Below are positions 45,645 to 58,560 of a stretch of DNA of 64,000 bases, in pieces. Position numbers and translations under genes: made by a program. Under the pieces are notes generated by a model that was given only the letters and a program-made list of their open reading frames with translations, searched no databases and was not told the origin of the DNA. Each line of letters opens with the position of its first letter. The first letter of the stretch is position 1. Location: contig CM067059.1 in assembly GCA_033980235.1 (NCBI GenBank), forward strand, positions 17,866,100 to 17,930,099, written 5' to 3'. The stretch is from Diadema setosum. Its lineage: Eukaryota; Echinodermata; Echinoidea; Diadematoida; Diadematidae.

Positions 45645-46579
45645 CTCTATTAAAATCAGATACATTCAGTTGCCATATTCCACAACATATTTATCTAATG
45701 CATGGTTTATACTGAGCCCAAATTCATTCAAAATTTGAAATACAACTTTTATTTTACGGTTTTCATGGCAACAGTGATTTCATAGAATACGTAATTATTA
45801 CATTATATCATCCGTAATAAGACTTCGGGGAAATACACAACTTTGGTCATTAACGGACCAAAACTCTGGGACTATGAGCTGTTCAAGGGGCACAGTGTTC
45901 CCCCATCCACAACTCATGCGCATGCATAAACACATATAAACGGTTGACAATATTTGGGCAAAATATGTTTTGGGGGTTTTTTTATATTTGGGGCACTTAT
46001 GAGTGGAATTTCAGAAAACAGTTTGCATATCTGTAAAATACATCAGAATTCATTCTATGATGTGGCGGTGAAAACTCAATTTTGGTATGGCTTAAAGAGT
46101 ATCTTTGGTCAAAAAATTAATTTTGAGAACGGAAAGTACACATAAGAATACCTCTGTAACAGTTCTCTTCGCTCCACAACAATACTCTAAATTCGTCAAA
46201 TTTGATTCAAAAAGTTTGAAAAACGGTGTTACGGAATCGCTGTGGTTCCGTGAGGCCCCTCACTGTGAGCGTGCGTTCTCATGCGTTCAAGGAACCACTG
46301 CGATTTTATTGAATATGTATATCGCGATCGCACAACCTGCCATTCGCAGGAGTCCCCGGATGTGGCTTTCTACGAGAGCTAGCTGCACCGCGCTGCTGCG
46401 CGCTGTGTTGTATTTACGTGCATTTGTATAGGCCTATGCATATCATGCAGCCTGGTTATATACTTACATTAGCTGAACCAAGTGCCGTATAATATTTTTC
46501 CAGCTGCTAAATTTCTTCGCATTTGACACGTACTTCACGTTTTTGCTGAGAGTCATCATGCTAGCACCGGTGCATTGCA
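42691..46579. other. MTR intron: sparse repeats only
   Basis: Nearly 3.9 kb without a supported gene. Contents: a CAG tract (43270-43289), a T run (43443-43460), CA-rich stretches (44300-44410, 45610-45645), and a pogo-like end near 43810-43863 (minus strand CAGTCCGACCTCTCC). Segments 44227-44420 and 45464-45620 are similar to each other (CATGCAAAACAAACAACATG-type). No exon recognised. Confidence 0.5.
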
Positions 46580-47655
46580 CCACTATGCAGGAATTCGTAT
46601 CCATTGTTTTTCACTCTTTAGAATTCCGGATCGGGAAAGGTTCCCAAATTTGCACCATCAATGGGTAGAGAAGATTCGCAACGCTTTCACTGCCACAGGC
46701 CTACCCACAACCACAATTCAACACCAAGAAGAATTTCTAACGAGGGCTTCGACACGTATCTGCGAGGAGCACTTCTTACCTTGCGATTTCCTCCCACCTG
46801 CAGCAGTTTTGAGCCAGAGTACACCGAGGAAGAATTGCTTGATCTTGAGAAACGTTTGTCGGCAGCGGGGTCTGCAGCACATGACATGTCCAGTAATGAG
46901 CCATCCACCCAGCATGCATGCACGCAGAGTACACCATATATGTTAGCGTGCCTGGCTGGATACATGGTTGTCTCCATACGTACGTGATCAGCGGTTAGTA
47001 CACACTAGTAATATGGATACTCGAACACACGTACGTAGAGCTTTCGTGTACTGGCAGGACATGGAATATTGTGTCCGCATATGGTATATGTACGTACGTA
47101 CGTGTACGTCTACATCGATATCATCATGCTAAGTACCAATGCAGCGCAATACAGCGCAATACAGTAGTCGAGTCGCTTTCTATGCCCTTTTCGTTTTTGT
47201 GCGATTCATCTCCGATTCTTGCAATCCCACTTCACCAGCACCAGTGAGTTACACTATCATGGATCCACATGATACCGCAGGCCTCAGTGGTTACTGTTTT
47301 GAGCCAGAGTGCACCGAGGAAGAATTGCTTGAACTCGAGAAACGTTTGTCGGCAGCAGGGTCTGCAGCACATGACATGTCCAGTAATGAGCCATCCACCC
47401 AGCAGATGCAGAAGCCGCGGGACTGCGAGTGCAGAAACTGTCCATCAGTGCCCTCAGAGCAAGAGCAAGTATGATGCCACCAAATGTCCCAAGTTGCTGA
47501 GCTCTTGGAAGAAGACATGGAGATTGGATGCATTACAAGTCACGAGGACTTCGAGACTGTTTGCTTGAGATGAGCAGCACTTTAGACAGCCTACGTTTTG
47601 ATGTCCATGTACCAAAAGGGAAGGAAAGGAGAAAGAAAACTGAAGTCAAATAGGT
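46580..47655 (+). pseudogene. Relic of a THAP-domain / P2X7-C-like gene
   Basis: After an acceptor-like TTTAG (46621) the frame gives R-I-P-D-R-E-R-F, H-Q-W-V-E-K-I, then R-I-C-E-E-H-F-L-P-C-D-F: the second half of a THAP zinc finger (Trp and C-x2-H-F). An acidic block F-E-P-E-[YC]-T-E-E-E-L-L then appears twice (46808-46914 and 47301-47405), in a different frame from THAP the first time. After the second copy come C-E-C-R-N-C-P and, past a TGA near 47472, C-I-T-S-H-E-D-F-E-T-V-C-L, resembling the cysteine-rich P2X7 C-terminal domain often found in invertebrate genes and transposons. Frameshifts, the stop and a partial duplication indicate a dead copy. It lies within an MTR intron. Confidence 0.55.
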
Positions 47656-48034
47656 ACTGTAGATCTAGATCATTAATAATAATAATAGTTCTCTACCGTA
47701 AACGTTAATGTCGTTACACTATCAGTGAGAGCCTCAGTTTCAGGCTCATTATATTATTAAAATGATTTTCAGCTAATAACTAAAAATGATAATTTTCACT
47801 TCATGATGTGACATACTGTTGCGTAGGTGCAGGGAAAGCCCGATATAATGAGCTCGGATATAGCAAGTCCTACTGTTGGACAGGCAAAAAAAAAAAAAGA
47901 AAAAAGCCTCAAAAAGGCAGTAGTCCACTCATAAGCGTACAAGCAGGGGGCTGCAGCCCCCCCCCCCCCCAGCATTGGCCAAGCACTGATATTTGGGCAA
48001 GTCGGCTGGTATGCGGGCAAGCGCCATGAATTTT
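47656..48034. other. MTR intron, A and C runs
   Basis: No exon. A pogo-like motif GCCCGATATAATGAGCTCGG lies at about 47837, before an A run (47887), and a C run at 47960. Confidence 0.45.
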
Positions 48035-48988
48035 TATGCCTCCGCCAACGAAGTGGCCGGAGGCATTATGTTTTCGGGTCGTCCGTATGTCCGTCCCGTT
48101 TTGTTTTTGTCGATATCTCGAGAACCGTGAGGTGGTTTTGCATCAAACTTGGTATGAGGGTATATCCTGGGGGGATGATACTTTGTTTAGATTTTAGGGT
48201 CACGGGGTCAGGTCAAAGGTCAAAGGTCACAGGTTATTTTGTGGGGAAAAAAAAGGTTGAAAATTCATGTTTTTCTCCATATCTTGCAAATGGTACAAGG
48301 TATCTTCATGGAACTTAGTATATATGCTTGTTCCAATGGGCAGTGATTATCTAGGGAAGTTGGGGGTCATGGTTCAAAGGTCAGGGGGTCAAAGGTCAAG
48401 GTCAACTCCTCAAAATATCACTACTTTCCTTATATTTATGCAATGCCTGAAGGGTTTTTTTTTACTTGATGTATGCATGTATTACCCAATATATATTCTG
48501 TGGGAAGTTTCTTGCCAAAAGGTCAAAGGTCAAGTGAAAGTGCTGAATTGCACTTTTTCCTCCATATCTCAAAAGTAACTCAAGGTATCATCATGAAACT
48601 TACATATTTATGCATGTTCAACCTAACAGTGATTCTCTTTGGAACTGTGAGGTCAAAGGTCAAAGGCCAGGTTTAGATAATGCTATTTTCCCATTTGATA
48701 CTGAAATTATACTTTTTCTCAATACCTTGAAAATTACTCAATGCATAAACTTATAAAAGGGTCAAAAGTCAAGTAAAAATCATCAGTTCCCCAAATACCT
48801 GCACTCTGACATTTTAATCATTCATCCAATTGAACCTAGTTCTAGGAAAGTGAACATTCAGCACATTTGTGGCAAACCTGTCATTTTAATATTTTGCCAA
48901 TTGTGTGAAACTGTCATCACACATTGTCAAGACATTGTACTATAGACCTATTAGGAGAACCATGCATTATGGCATCAACTTTCCAGTT
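48035..48988 (+). mobile_element. R1 repeat copy 6, decayed 3' end
   Basis: It starts ATGCCTCCGCC at 48036 and carries R1 AGGTCA-rich units. The 3' end is degraded (GCATTATGGCATCAACTTTC) with no hairpin or CTAG. Confidence 0.7.
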
Positions 48989-50347
48989 AACAAAATGCGG
49001 CCAGGATAACAGTATGTTACGGTAAATTGGTATTCAGGCAAAAACCTTCAGCCCCCCCCCCCCCCTAAAAAAATTGAGCCCATACGCTTATGAGTCCACT
49101 CACTGCCCCATCCTACCCCCTCCCATTCCACTGCCATTGCCGGTCTCCCCCACTCTCTCGGTAACGTACCCCTGCATTAATTCTGCATCAGTAATGATAA
49201 CAAAAATTAAATCGTTCATGTTTCTCCCTCCCCCTAGCCCTATAATCATCAAAATCACAGAAGTATGGAGTATATGCAATATATTCATGAACGATGAATT
49301 TTAACGTACTAGTATTCCATGCATGACATAATTCTGAATAACAAAGCGTTCTATGAACAAGCTACTAAATTATTGTATGCTGAGATATGCATGATATGCG
49401 TGATAAGCATGCTCAAGCAAGAGCTCTTGATTGAATGGGCAAAACAAAGTTCACCGTAGAAAAGCATTAAATAAAAATATTTAAAAAAGGTGGGCTATGA
49501 TCTCTATTAAATAGACACGAGGCATGAAAGCATAAAATCAGGCATGTTGAAACCGCTGCAACGCTGCATAAAAAACAAAAAGAGCTAGAGAATCCTGTGC
49601 TCAAGCAACCTTCCCGCAGGCGCGCCCGGGCCGCACCGGCCAAATCAGGCCAATCACTGGCTATGCCCCGCATTGCCGTGTGCTGGGCAACCCAGCTGCT
49701 GCAGAATCCGTGGGTGTGCAGATTTGTCCCCTGCCGCGATAATCGCAGCTCTGTCCGATATATCGTTTGGATGATCGGAATCGCGATATCGCGGCAGTAT
49801 CGTTATCGTGATCGTTGGTACATGTACATTGTGATTGACAGGTCGAGTATAAAAGACATCTAAGGGCTCTATAGAAGGTTTTTATATCAAATGGGTGGTT
49901 TTATTGGTTTGTATATACCCTCTTTCATAAAATATCATCAAGAAATGTCAGGGCAGAGATACACTCTAAGGGCTTTTTCTCACGTCGCGGCTCATATTTA
50001 TTTCAGGAAACAATTCATGCCACATTCCTTGTGAAATCAAATCTTGAAACCTTAGGGTACCTGTGATCATGAGGACCAACAATATAGAACAAATGTGATA
50101 ACACACTTCACTGTACATGTGATTTAATATCTATTCATTCATTCAAGCATATGGCACAGTATGCCTGGTTGATACCGTTTGCTAACTATTGCTAGTCACC
50201 TCGGGCCAACCACGAGGGGTCGGCATCATTTGCCCATTTATCTATTACAAGTTTGGTAAGTGTTTTTTCCCAGGGTAGCCCTATCAGTGTGGTTAATACA
50301 CTGTTATTCATGTTTGTTTGGGGTTTTTTTTCAGAGATATTAACACG
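48989..50347. other. MTR intron, no recognised features
   Basis: AT-rich, with a GC-rich patch (49610-49730) whose open frames match nothing I recognise, and a GCGATATCGCGGCAGTATCG stretch at about 49780. Confidence 0.45.
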
Positions 50348-50351
50348 TTAA

Positions 50352-50852
50352 CTCTTTATGTGCCACGTTCGCACGTCCGGCTCAGTCGACGGCGTGCCAA
50401 CTTCGCATATTCTGCTCAACAATCAAAGCCGCCAAAACCGATCGATAAATCGCTGATCTCCCGCGGTACAATCGAAGCGTTTCTTGCGCTTTTGTTCCTC
50501 TCACACACGGCTTGCATTCTATGTGGTAATTTACTATCAAGCGGTGTTCCCAACTAGATTTGCGTGTATGTTATAAGTTTATGTCACAATTTTATGTGCA
50601 AAAGTCATGCCTTTACAGTAATGTAGCAACTGGTAATTCAAAAGAAAAATTGAAAATAGAATTGTTATACGTTGTATATAGAAGTAAAGTTTGGCATTCC
50701 TCTTTAACTTTGCTCACTATTATGTCCAGCTTAGCGGAAATTTTTAGAAGTTCTACAAATTGGAAAAACAGAATTCTTTCTCAAAGCATGACTACCTTCG
50801 TGTCTCAGAATAACGTGGCACACAGGGGGTTTCCACCATGGCACATATAGAG
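50352..50852. mobile_element. piggyBac-like MITE, 501 bp, TTAA duplication
   Basis: TTAA flanks both ends (50348-50351, 50853-50856). The left end is CTCTTTATGTGCCACG; the reverse complement of the right end is CTCTATATGTGCCATG, 14 of 16 matching. GTGCCACGTT recurs inside the right end. TTAA targeting fits piggyBac (Kolobok also uses TTAA). No transposase. Confidence 0.75.
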
Positions 50853-50856
50853 TTAA

Positions 50857-51314
50857 GAACAATGTTACACACGCATTTTTTTTCCATCTTAAGCTAAAGA
50901 TTCATGTTCCTCGATTCTTAGTACATGAGGAAAATATAAGAACACAAATTTTGTCAGGAATTCAACCTTGCCATTTGCTCACTTTTTCATGTAGGGCTCA
51001 ACAGTGCATCATGTAGTATGCAATACATTTTATGAGGGAAAAGATTATATGTTCTCCATCAGTCTTTATATTTCTATTTCTAATCCCAATGAATCGAATG
51101 ATTTAGCACAAGCCTTTATATTCCTGTTTTTCCTCTTTTTCAATGTGAATATTTATGATGAACCAGTCATATTGAGGAAAAATTGGGCAGTCCAGAGAAA
51201 CTTGTTCCAACAGGCTGCCTTATTGCACTATTCCTGCTTTCTCAAATTATATTTGACTGGGAGAAAGATTAGACAGTCTACCAACAAGAAATTTTGATTA
51301 ATTTGTTTTCACAG
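50857..51314. other. MTR intron 3' end
   Basis: AT-rich sequence ending in a pyrimidine tract and CACAG acceptor at 51310-51314. No other feature. Confidence 0.6.
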
Positions 51315-51416
51315 GCCTTTGCTGAGGGTCTCCATGAGATAGTGCGCAAAGAGTTGTGGGGCTACAGTAAAGCTGAGGATCTGAACATAAAAGATCTACA
51401 CAAGATCAACTATGAG
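51315..51416 (+). CDS. MTR: Methionine synthase exon: AdoMet domain, last exon in window
   Basis: 34 codons, phase 0 at both ends: A-F-A-E-G-L-H-E-I-V-R-K-E-L-W-G-Y, then D-L-H-K-I-N-Y-E. It is collinear with the animal MTR segment that follows D-R-L-A-E of the previous exon, across a 21.8-kb intron. The E of this block (A-E-x-L-H) matches a conserved activation-domain residue (Glu1097 region in E. coli). The donor is GTAAAG at 51417. The remaining domain, including the conserved R-x-x-x-G-Y AdoMet motif, was not found before 64000 and must lie downstream. Confidence 0.94.
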
Positions 51417-51919
51417 GTAAAGCAGGCAAGATAATATATACCAAGACTGAATTATGACTTCAGGGTAGTACTTTAAATACCTTAAGACAAGGAATCACAA
51501 CTTTCAGCAAGTGCTTTAAGTTTTAGGTTCTTCTGGCTGTCAGTTTTAACATGCAATTGTGCAATTGTCCTTGAGATTTTGTACAATATTGCAATATAAA
51601 ACAATATTTCATGAGACTATTGTTATTTTGTATTTTTTATATGTAACCTTCTACTCTTTTTTCTTTCTTACCTCTTTATAACTGGTTCCCATCGAAGACC
51701 AGCAGCACAAGAAAAGTGCAGCTGATTATGGGCTATCCAGCTGTTATCTTTGTCTAATCCTACATTCTATTCTTTTTCGTATATCGATGATGTGTCATAC
51801 TATTCATTTGCTATGTATGGATGTTTCATTTTATGCATGTATCATTTTCCTTGTACCTTATGATGTCTTTTATGTCTGTATGTATGTTTATGACAGAAAT
51901 CAAACAAACAAACAAACCA
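51417..51919. other. MTR intron, no recognised features
   Basis: AT-rich sequence. A GCGCTATAAA-type or other RNA gene was not seen. Confidence 0.45.
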
Positions 51920-52077
51920 GCGACAATGGTTTCAGGCAAAAGTCGCAAGAGCAAATTCCCTCCTAGGTGGGGTACAAAAATTTCGACCATATTTTTGTTG
52001 ATTTCGTTTTTTTGCAGATATAGAATCTTTGATATGTTTTCTAGATCTACACTTAATTTCATGGCATAAGACTTAGG
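51920..52077 (+). repeat. R6 repeat, copy 3 (partial)
   Basis: It shares CAGGCAAAAGTCGCAAGAGC, CCTAGGTGGGGTAC and GAATCTTTGATATGTTTTCT with the complement of 24737-24897. The palindromic end of R6 is absent. Confidence 0.65.
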
Positions 52078-52665
52078 TACATAGAAATGGTACATAGAAA
52101 TTTTTATATCTGGCAGCCATTTTGGCGGCCATCTGGAGTGTCTCACAACCTACAAGGATGCAAGAGTTGTATCATGCTGATTTGGATTCAGCACCCTCAA
52201 AATAGGGTAAAACCAGCAGTTGTTTGCACTTTTTTTCACCATTCAGATGGAAATACTTAGGAATTTCAGGTTTTGGTGGCCATTTTGATGGCCATCTTGA
52301 ATATCCCAAGCAAAACCCTCAAGGATGCAAGAGTTGCATCATCCAGATATGGATTCAGCATCCTCGAAATAGGTAATCATCAAAACACCTCATGTAGACG
52401 GCAAAGAAGATTTAGCCTCTAAACCTCTTGTGGGGTAATAGGATCTCAATCTTGGAGGTGAAGGGGAGTGCCATTATGGTGCCTACATGGACAAATGGAG
52501 ATCCTATCCCACCATTGGCCCCAAAGCCCCCAAGTCAAGAATTAATCCTCCCTAAAACTAGAAGAAATTAAGCTAGATTAGTGCTACTAAATGCTAGAAA
52601 GTATGTTTGTGAGTGCAGTTTCAAATTTGTTCATGTCAGATATAGGGGTACCCCCCGTGTTATTT
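52078..52665. other. MTR intron with R5-like remnants
   Basis: GGCCATTTTGATGGCCATCT and ATGCAAGAGTTGTATCAT are each repeated twice in 52110-52350. GGATCTCAAT and GCCCCAAAGCCCCCAAG at 52440-52540 resemble R5. No gene. Confidence 0.4.
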
Positions 52666-55548
52666 TATGCCTCTGCCACAAAGTGTCACCAGAGGCATTG
52701 TGTTTTCGGGTAGTCCGTCCGTCCTTCCATCCGTCCTTCCGTTCATCCTTCCATCCATCCATAATCAATTTTCTGGACAACATAACTAAAAAAACTGAAG
52801 TATTCTAATGGAACATGGCATGCACAGTACTCTCCGCTTAATCGGGAAGTGTCTAGCAGAGCATTTTTTTACCCGATTAAGCGGAGTACCCAATTAACCA
52901 GAAAGCATGTTAATCCATTCACTACGCAGATTCCACATATACTACTCACACACTTTTCTGCATCAGACTCACAGCACGGTATGTCACTAACAGCCACAGC
53001 TCATCTAAAGTTACACAACAGCCTTTAGTTAGTTTAAGTGTCTGCAGTGTAATTTTGCAAACATCAGCAATCTGCTTGCAGCCCAGAGTCCTCATCAAGC
53101 TACATGAACACTTCTAAACATCTGTCATTTTGAAACTAGATTCCTATATGCATATGCAGTGAAATGCCGCAACGAATTCTGCTGCGTCCCCGTGTTTTTC
53201 ATTGCAACGTTAAGTTGTTGGTTTTTTTTTTCAATTAAAGGCCTGAAGAAAGGTTATAGAGTCTCAATGGAGTCAGTTTATTCTTCGTTTTTCTCAAGAG
53301 CTACTCATAGCTCATTATAGGCACATGTATAGGGATTAGTGTGTCACTGTGCGTGTACGTGTTGAGTAGTGTGTATAGTGCTGGTGCAAGGGTTATCACA
53401 CGACATGCAAAAATGCGTCTACTTGTATCAGTCATACAGCGAATCAGTCATACACTGCAAGTTATCGTGTTAAACCGTGAACCTAAGCTCTCTACTGACT
53501 TTCAGCACCTCACAGTTTCTTCATTATTTATATTTACACAAATTTTAAAGGCTTTCTGCAGGACTAAACTATGGAAATATATTGGGTTAATCTGGAAAAT
53601 TCATACCCATTTATCCGGAATGCCTACCCTATTATCCGGCAAATATAACATGCATTGGGAGCTGTTTTTCACTTTTTAAGTCAATTAAGCGGATTACCCG
53701 ATTAAGCAGTACCAGATTATGTGGAGAGTACTGTATATGTACATGTATGAGGGGGTGAAGTTGTGCCTATCAACTCATGGGTGCAGATGCTCAAGGTCAG
53801 AGATCAATGGACACGGTCAAATGCTCAAAATTTCACTATTTCTCTGTATCTATGCAATGCCTGAAGGTATTTTCGTGAAAACTTAGTGTATACATGTACT
53901 ATACAATAAAAATTCTCTGGATAGTTTTGGGTCATGAGGTCAAAGGTCAATGGTCAAGTGAAAATGTTAAAATTTCACTTTTTTCTCCATATCTCGGAAA
54001 TGGTTCAAGGTGTCGTCATGGAACATAGTACAACATGTAAGATAGAGATTCTCTGGGATGTTTTTGACCAAAGAGGTCAAAGGTCAAGTGAAAGGGCTAA
54101 ATTTCACTTCTTCCTCCATATCTTGTAAGTGGCTCAAGGTACAAGTGCATGTATCATCATTGAACTAATATTTATGCATGTTCTGCCTGACAGCGATTCT
54201 CTTGGGAATCTTAGGGTCAAAGGTTGAGGGTAAAGGCCAGGTTAAAGTGCTAACAATTTACTATTTGAGACAGACATTACACTTTCTCTCCATACAGCTG
54301 TACCTTGAAAATAACTCAATGCAAAAAGTCAAGTAAAAGTCCTCAAATCCCCAAGTACATGCTCTCTTAGAAAATGTAGCCATTCATCAAAGTGAACACT
54401 CAACACATTATGACAAACACGTCATTTTATATTTTGCCAATAAGATGAAACTGTAATCACACATTGTTATTTTTTATTCATTTATTTATTAATGGTTTTT
54501 AAAAATTGCTCATGAAAAAATAAACTGACATTACAGAACATATATATGATGACATAATTGCATATTCAGTTTACAACTCAATTTCCAAAACACAGATATA
54601 ATATTAAAAACTGCCAGACATTGAACATTCATATAATACAAATAAAAACGGATATGGTTACAGTCTTGAACACACTCACACACAGCGTACACCTCCCTTT
54701 GGCAAAAACTTTGGCAAAAACTTTGGCACATGCACCACATATTTTCATACACCCACACAAGCATATGCATTTATATCCTCCGCATTGCCTAGCGTAACCC
54801 GGATATTTGCGAAAGGGTATTCTATAATCGATACATTAATGAATACTGGTGTTATCAACACACTTGCATCTATGCTCAAGCTGAAAATGCATGTTCGCAC
54901 CTTTACTTTTTCTTTTGGAGTGTGTTTACTCACATGATGTGGACTAGTGCACTTGAGCACACACTAGGGGACTTGACGAATGCTCACTTGCACGCATGCG
55001 TAGAAGCATGTATACACACTAGCGCTCACAAACACATTATTATGTGCATTCACAGGGCTATACTTTTGTATAAGTACAAACACATTCAAGTGGGCAACCA
55101 TAAACCTGGCCAGTATAATGAGAGAGAAAAAAAAAAAGATAGTAAACTTTGAAGAAAAAAAAAAGGAAGGAAGGGGGGAGGGTGTTATAGAGTTCCCCCC
55201 CCAAAAAAAAAAAAAAAAAAAAAAATGCAACCACAGATCTCTATATTATCATTAAAAACAGAATACATACATGACATTAAGGGAAAAATGGAGTTATACA
55301 TAAATAAATGAATTGACATGATCTTGTATTGACCAATAAAAATAACATATTATAAACAACAAAATATAAAAACAGTGTTCACCCATCTCAATTTGGAATG
55401 CATATTTACTATCTAGAGTTCCATTTATAACTATTGCAACCATTACAAATATATTCACGAGTCTCATTTGTTAGGATGTACTGTAGACCTATTAGGAGAA
55501 TTATACGTTATGGCAGATGCATATCAGTCGCCATAGTGACATTTCTAG
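52666..55548 (+). mobile_element. R1 repeat copy 7, with two insertions
   Basis: It starts ATGCCTCTGCC at 52667 and ends GGCAGATGCATATCAGTCGC, the hairpin GTCGCCATAGTGAC and CTAG at 55545-55548. It is broken by a 909-bp TIR element (52825-53733) and by unidentified DNA (about 54467-55469, with A and T runs and CA-rich stretches). Confidence 0.7.
52825..53733. mobile_element. pogo/Tigger-like element, 909 bp, non-autonomous
   Basis: Left end CAGTACTCTCCGCTTAATC; the reverse complement of the right end is CAGTACTCTCCACATAATC. Subterminal CCCGATTAAGCGG motifs occur near both ends. TA follows the right end; the left flank is CA, probably a mutated TA. No transposase frame. Confidence 0.7.
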
Positions 55549-55559
55549 TTTTGTTTTGT

Positions 55560-58250
55560 TTTGTTTTGTTTTTTGGGGGGAGAACCAATGTGGTAACCAA
55601 TCTTCACAGTTTCATCTTCTTAACAACATTCTTGACAACACATGGTCAAAATTTGTCACAAAACTTACCAAGTATTATCACCAGAGGGATTGAATATATT
55701 ATATTTGTACAAATGGGCAACATACATGTACCTCCTTTAGGACTCCAATGGGCCCCAGAGCCCCCAAATTAAGGAATCTTTAAAATCTTCTCTAGAACCA
55801 GCGGTGATAGAGCAACATAGATCAGTGCTACAAGTGAGTACATTAGTACTATAGTTTCAAGTTTGATCATGGGCAATCCCGGTTTGGTTCTTTTTGGGCA
55901 CTTCGAGGGCCAAATTTGGGCCTAAATTTTACATTTTCATCTTGAAAACACGTCATATTTTTTTCAAAACTCAGCAGATGATACTGCAAGGGTGATTATG
56001 TCTGTACCAATCAGCACTATGCCCCACTGGGGGCCTCCAAGTTCCCAAATTAGGATTTTTTTTTAAATCTATCATTAAACCATTTTAGATCTTTAAAAAA
56101 TGCTGTTAGCAATTACTTATATGATGCTACATCACAAAACCACCAAAAACTTGGAAAGCATGGATTTTTAGCCAAGGGCAGATTCTAAAAGGGAGACTAT
56201 TAAGCTTTGTAATGATGTTTAACTTGATGCAAGTAGACTTTACTAACCTATTTTAATAATGGGCAGAAAGTACACACTCGGGACAAGTACATACTCAGAA
56301 AAGAGGCTCTGAAGTATAGGGTTTGTTCATTAATCTCACCCAGCAAAGGAGAGGCTGTAAAACTCCATAGCACCCACAATGAAGGGAATATTAGATTAAG
56401 CTGAAATCTTGCATACTCCATTACCACATCCTATACATGACTGATACCAACTCTCAAAGCAGTGACATCATCCTTACAAAAGCTATAATTGAAACTGAAG
56501 GGTGTGTAAAGGGTTTTTAGCTCACCTGAGCTGAAGGCTCAAGTGAGCTATTCCAATCACTCTTCGTCCAGCATCCACACTCTGTTCATGCGTCGTCTGT
56601 CATCAGCATCCTTCAACTTTTTTACATTTTGACCGTCTTCTTGAAATCCCCAAGACAGATTTTCACCAAACTTGGCATGTAGCATCCCTAGGGGGATAGG
56701 ATCTCAATTTGTTGAAATGGGCTCCATGCCCCACACCCCAGGGGGCCCAAACCTCCAAAAATCTTTAAAATCTTTTTTCTGTAGAAACAACAGTGAAAGA
56801 GCCAAGTTGATACTATGAGTTGATACATTGATGACTGCAGTTTCAAGTTTGTTCATGGCAGATCCTAGGGTGCCCCACCCCCTTCTAAGAGGGGCATGTT
56901 CCAAATTGAGGCCTAAACTTTACATTTTCATCTTCCTTAACACCCCTTGATGGATTTTCATTGACCTTGGAAGGTAGCATTCCCAGGGGAATGGATCGCA
57001 ATTTGTTCAAATGTGCACCATGTTCCCCTGGGAGGCCCCTTGATGGGCCCATTAATGACTGTAGTTACTCCCTTTGGGTCTGGGGAGGGGGTCCAAATTG
57101 GGATGTAAATAGTACATTTTCATCTTCTTCTTGAGAACACATGGTCAAATTTTCACAAACTTGGCAGGTATCAATGCTTATACATAATATAAATTTGTAC
57201 AAATGGGCACCATTCCCCACCTGGGGGCCACCTGGAGCAAAATGCCCAAGGTGGGGGAGGGGGAGAGACAACCTCCCAAAATGAAAGGCTCTTTACAAAT
57301 CCGCATTTTTTATATTCCTGTAGTGAAGCCCGTGCATTCTGGGGACCTTTTTAGCTCACCTGAGCCAAGGCTCAAGTGAGATGGTGTTTGTATTGCAATC
57401 ACTCTTTGTCTGTCATCTGTCGTGTGTAAACTTTTTACGTTTTCATCTTCTTCTTGAAAACTATATGACCAATTTTCACAAAGCTTTGCAGGTAGCGTGC
57501 CTAGGGGAATAGGATCTCAATTTGTTCAAATGGGCACCATGTCCCCACCTGGGGGGCTCCCAGGGGGCCCCAAACTCCCCAAAATTAAGGTATCTTTAAA
57601 AACCTTCTTCTCTAGAACCAAAATGATAGAGCTAAGGTAAAACTATGAGTTGGTACATTCATGACTGTAGTTTCAAATGTCTTCTTGGTGGAATCAGGGG
57701 TGTCCCAATTGGCACCCAGGGGAGGGGGATTGGAGGAGTTCAAATAGGGGCCTAAATTATATATTTTCATCTTCTTCTTGACAACCCCATGATGAATTTT
57801 CACAAAACTTGGCAGGTAGCATCCCTAGGGGGCTAGGATCTCAATTCATTCAAATGGGTACCATGCCCCACCTTTAACCCCTTCCCTCCTCCCCCCCCCC
57901 CCCAAAAAAAAAAAAAAAATGAGGAATCTTTGAAAATATTCTCTAGAACCAGAAGTCATAGAGCTAAGTCAATACTATGAGTTAGTACATTGATGACTGT
58001 TGTTTCAAGTTCAAATTTGTTCATTGCAGAATCGAGTGCACCCCCTCCCCCTTTTCATAGGGAGAGGGTGATAGCGGGGGAGGTGTCCAAATTGGGCATG
58101 TTAATCTTCTTGAAAACCCCTTCATGGATTTTCACCAAACTTTGCAGGTTGTATGCCTTGGGGGTTAGGATCTCAATTTGTTCAAATGGACAGCATGCTC
58201 CATTGGGAGCCCCTCGGGGTCCACCCCCATCCCCCATTTAGTCCATGGGC
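55560..58250 (+). repeat. R5 repeat: ~400-bp tandem units with RAGCTCACCTGAG hairpins
   Basis: Units repeat TTTACATTTTCATCTTCTTC, TTCACCAAACTTGGCAGGTA, TCCCTAGGGGGATAGGATCT, AAATGGGCACCATG and GAATCTTTAAAATCTTCTCT. Hairpins AGCTCACCTGAG...CTCAAGTGAGCT begin copies at 56519 and 57353. C-rich and A-rich runs lie at 57890-57919. Non-coding. Confidence 0.75.
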
Positions 58251-58560
58251 CAGGCCAGATATTGGTACCACCTGAGGTGGCAAATCCGTTGTGTCATTTT
58301 GTTTATTGGGCATAGATATGCTTATTAAGCTATGATAGCATTTCCAAATGAGTAGCTTAGTCATGATATAAGTACTGTTAACCAATTTGGTCTCGTTTTT
58401 ATATCCCTATACTTCTGAATTGAGACTAATCACCATACAACGAAGAGCCCTGTCCCCAGGTGTTCTCACGTAGGTCAGTGGGTGTTCTGTTGTAAAAGCT
58501 GTGCGCTTAGTCTTTATTCAAGACAGCGAAGGGAATATCCAAAGGTTAGGAAACAATGTA
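58251..58560. other. MTR intron, no recognised features
   Basis: Ordinary intron sequence; nothing identified. Confidence 0.45.

Noticed and set aside
49467..49863. Arg/Ala-rich frames in a GC-rich patch, both strands.
   Set aside because: No family recognised and no splice sites in phase with MTR; likely chance.
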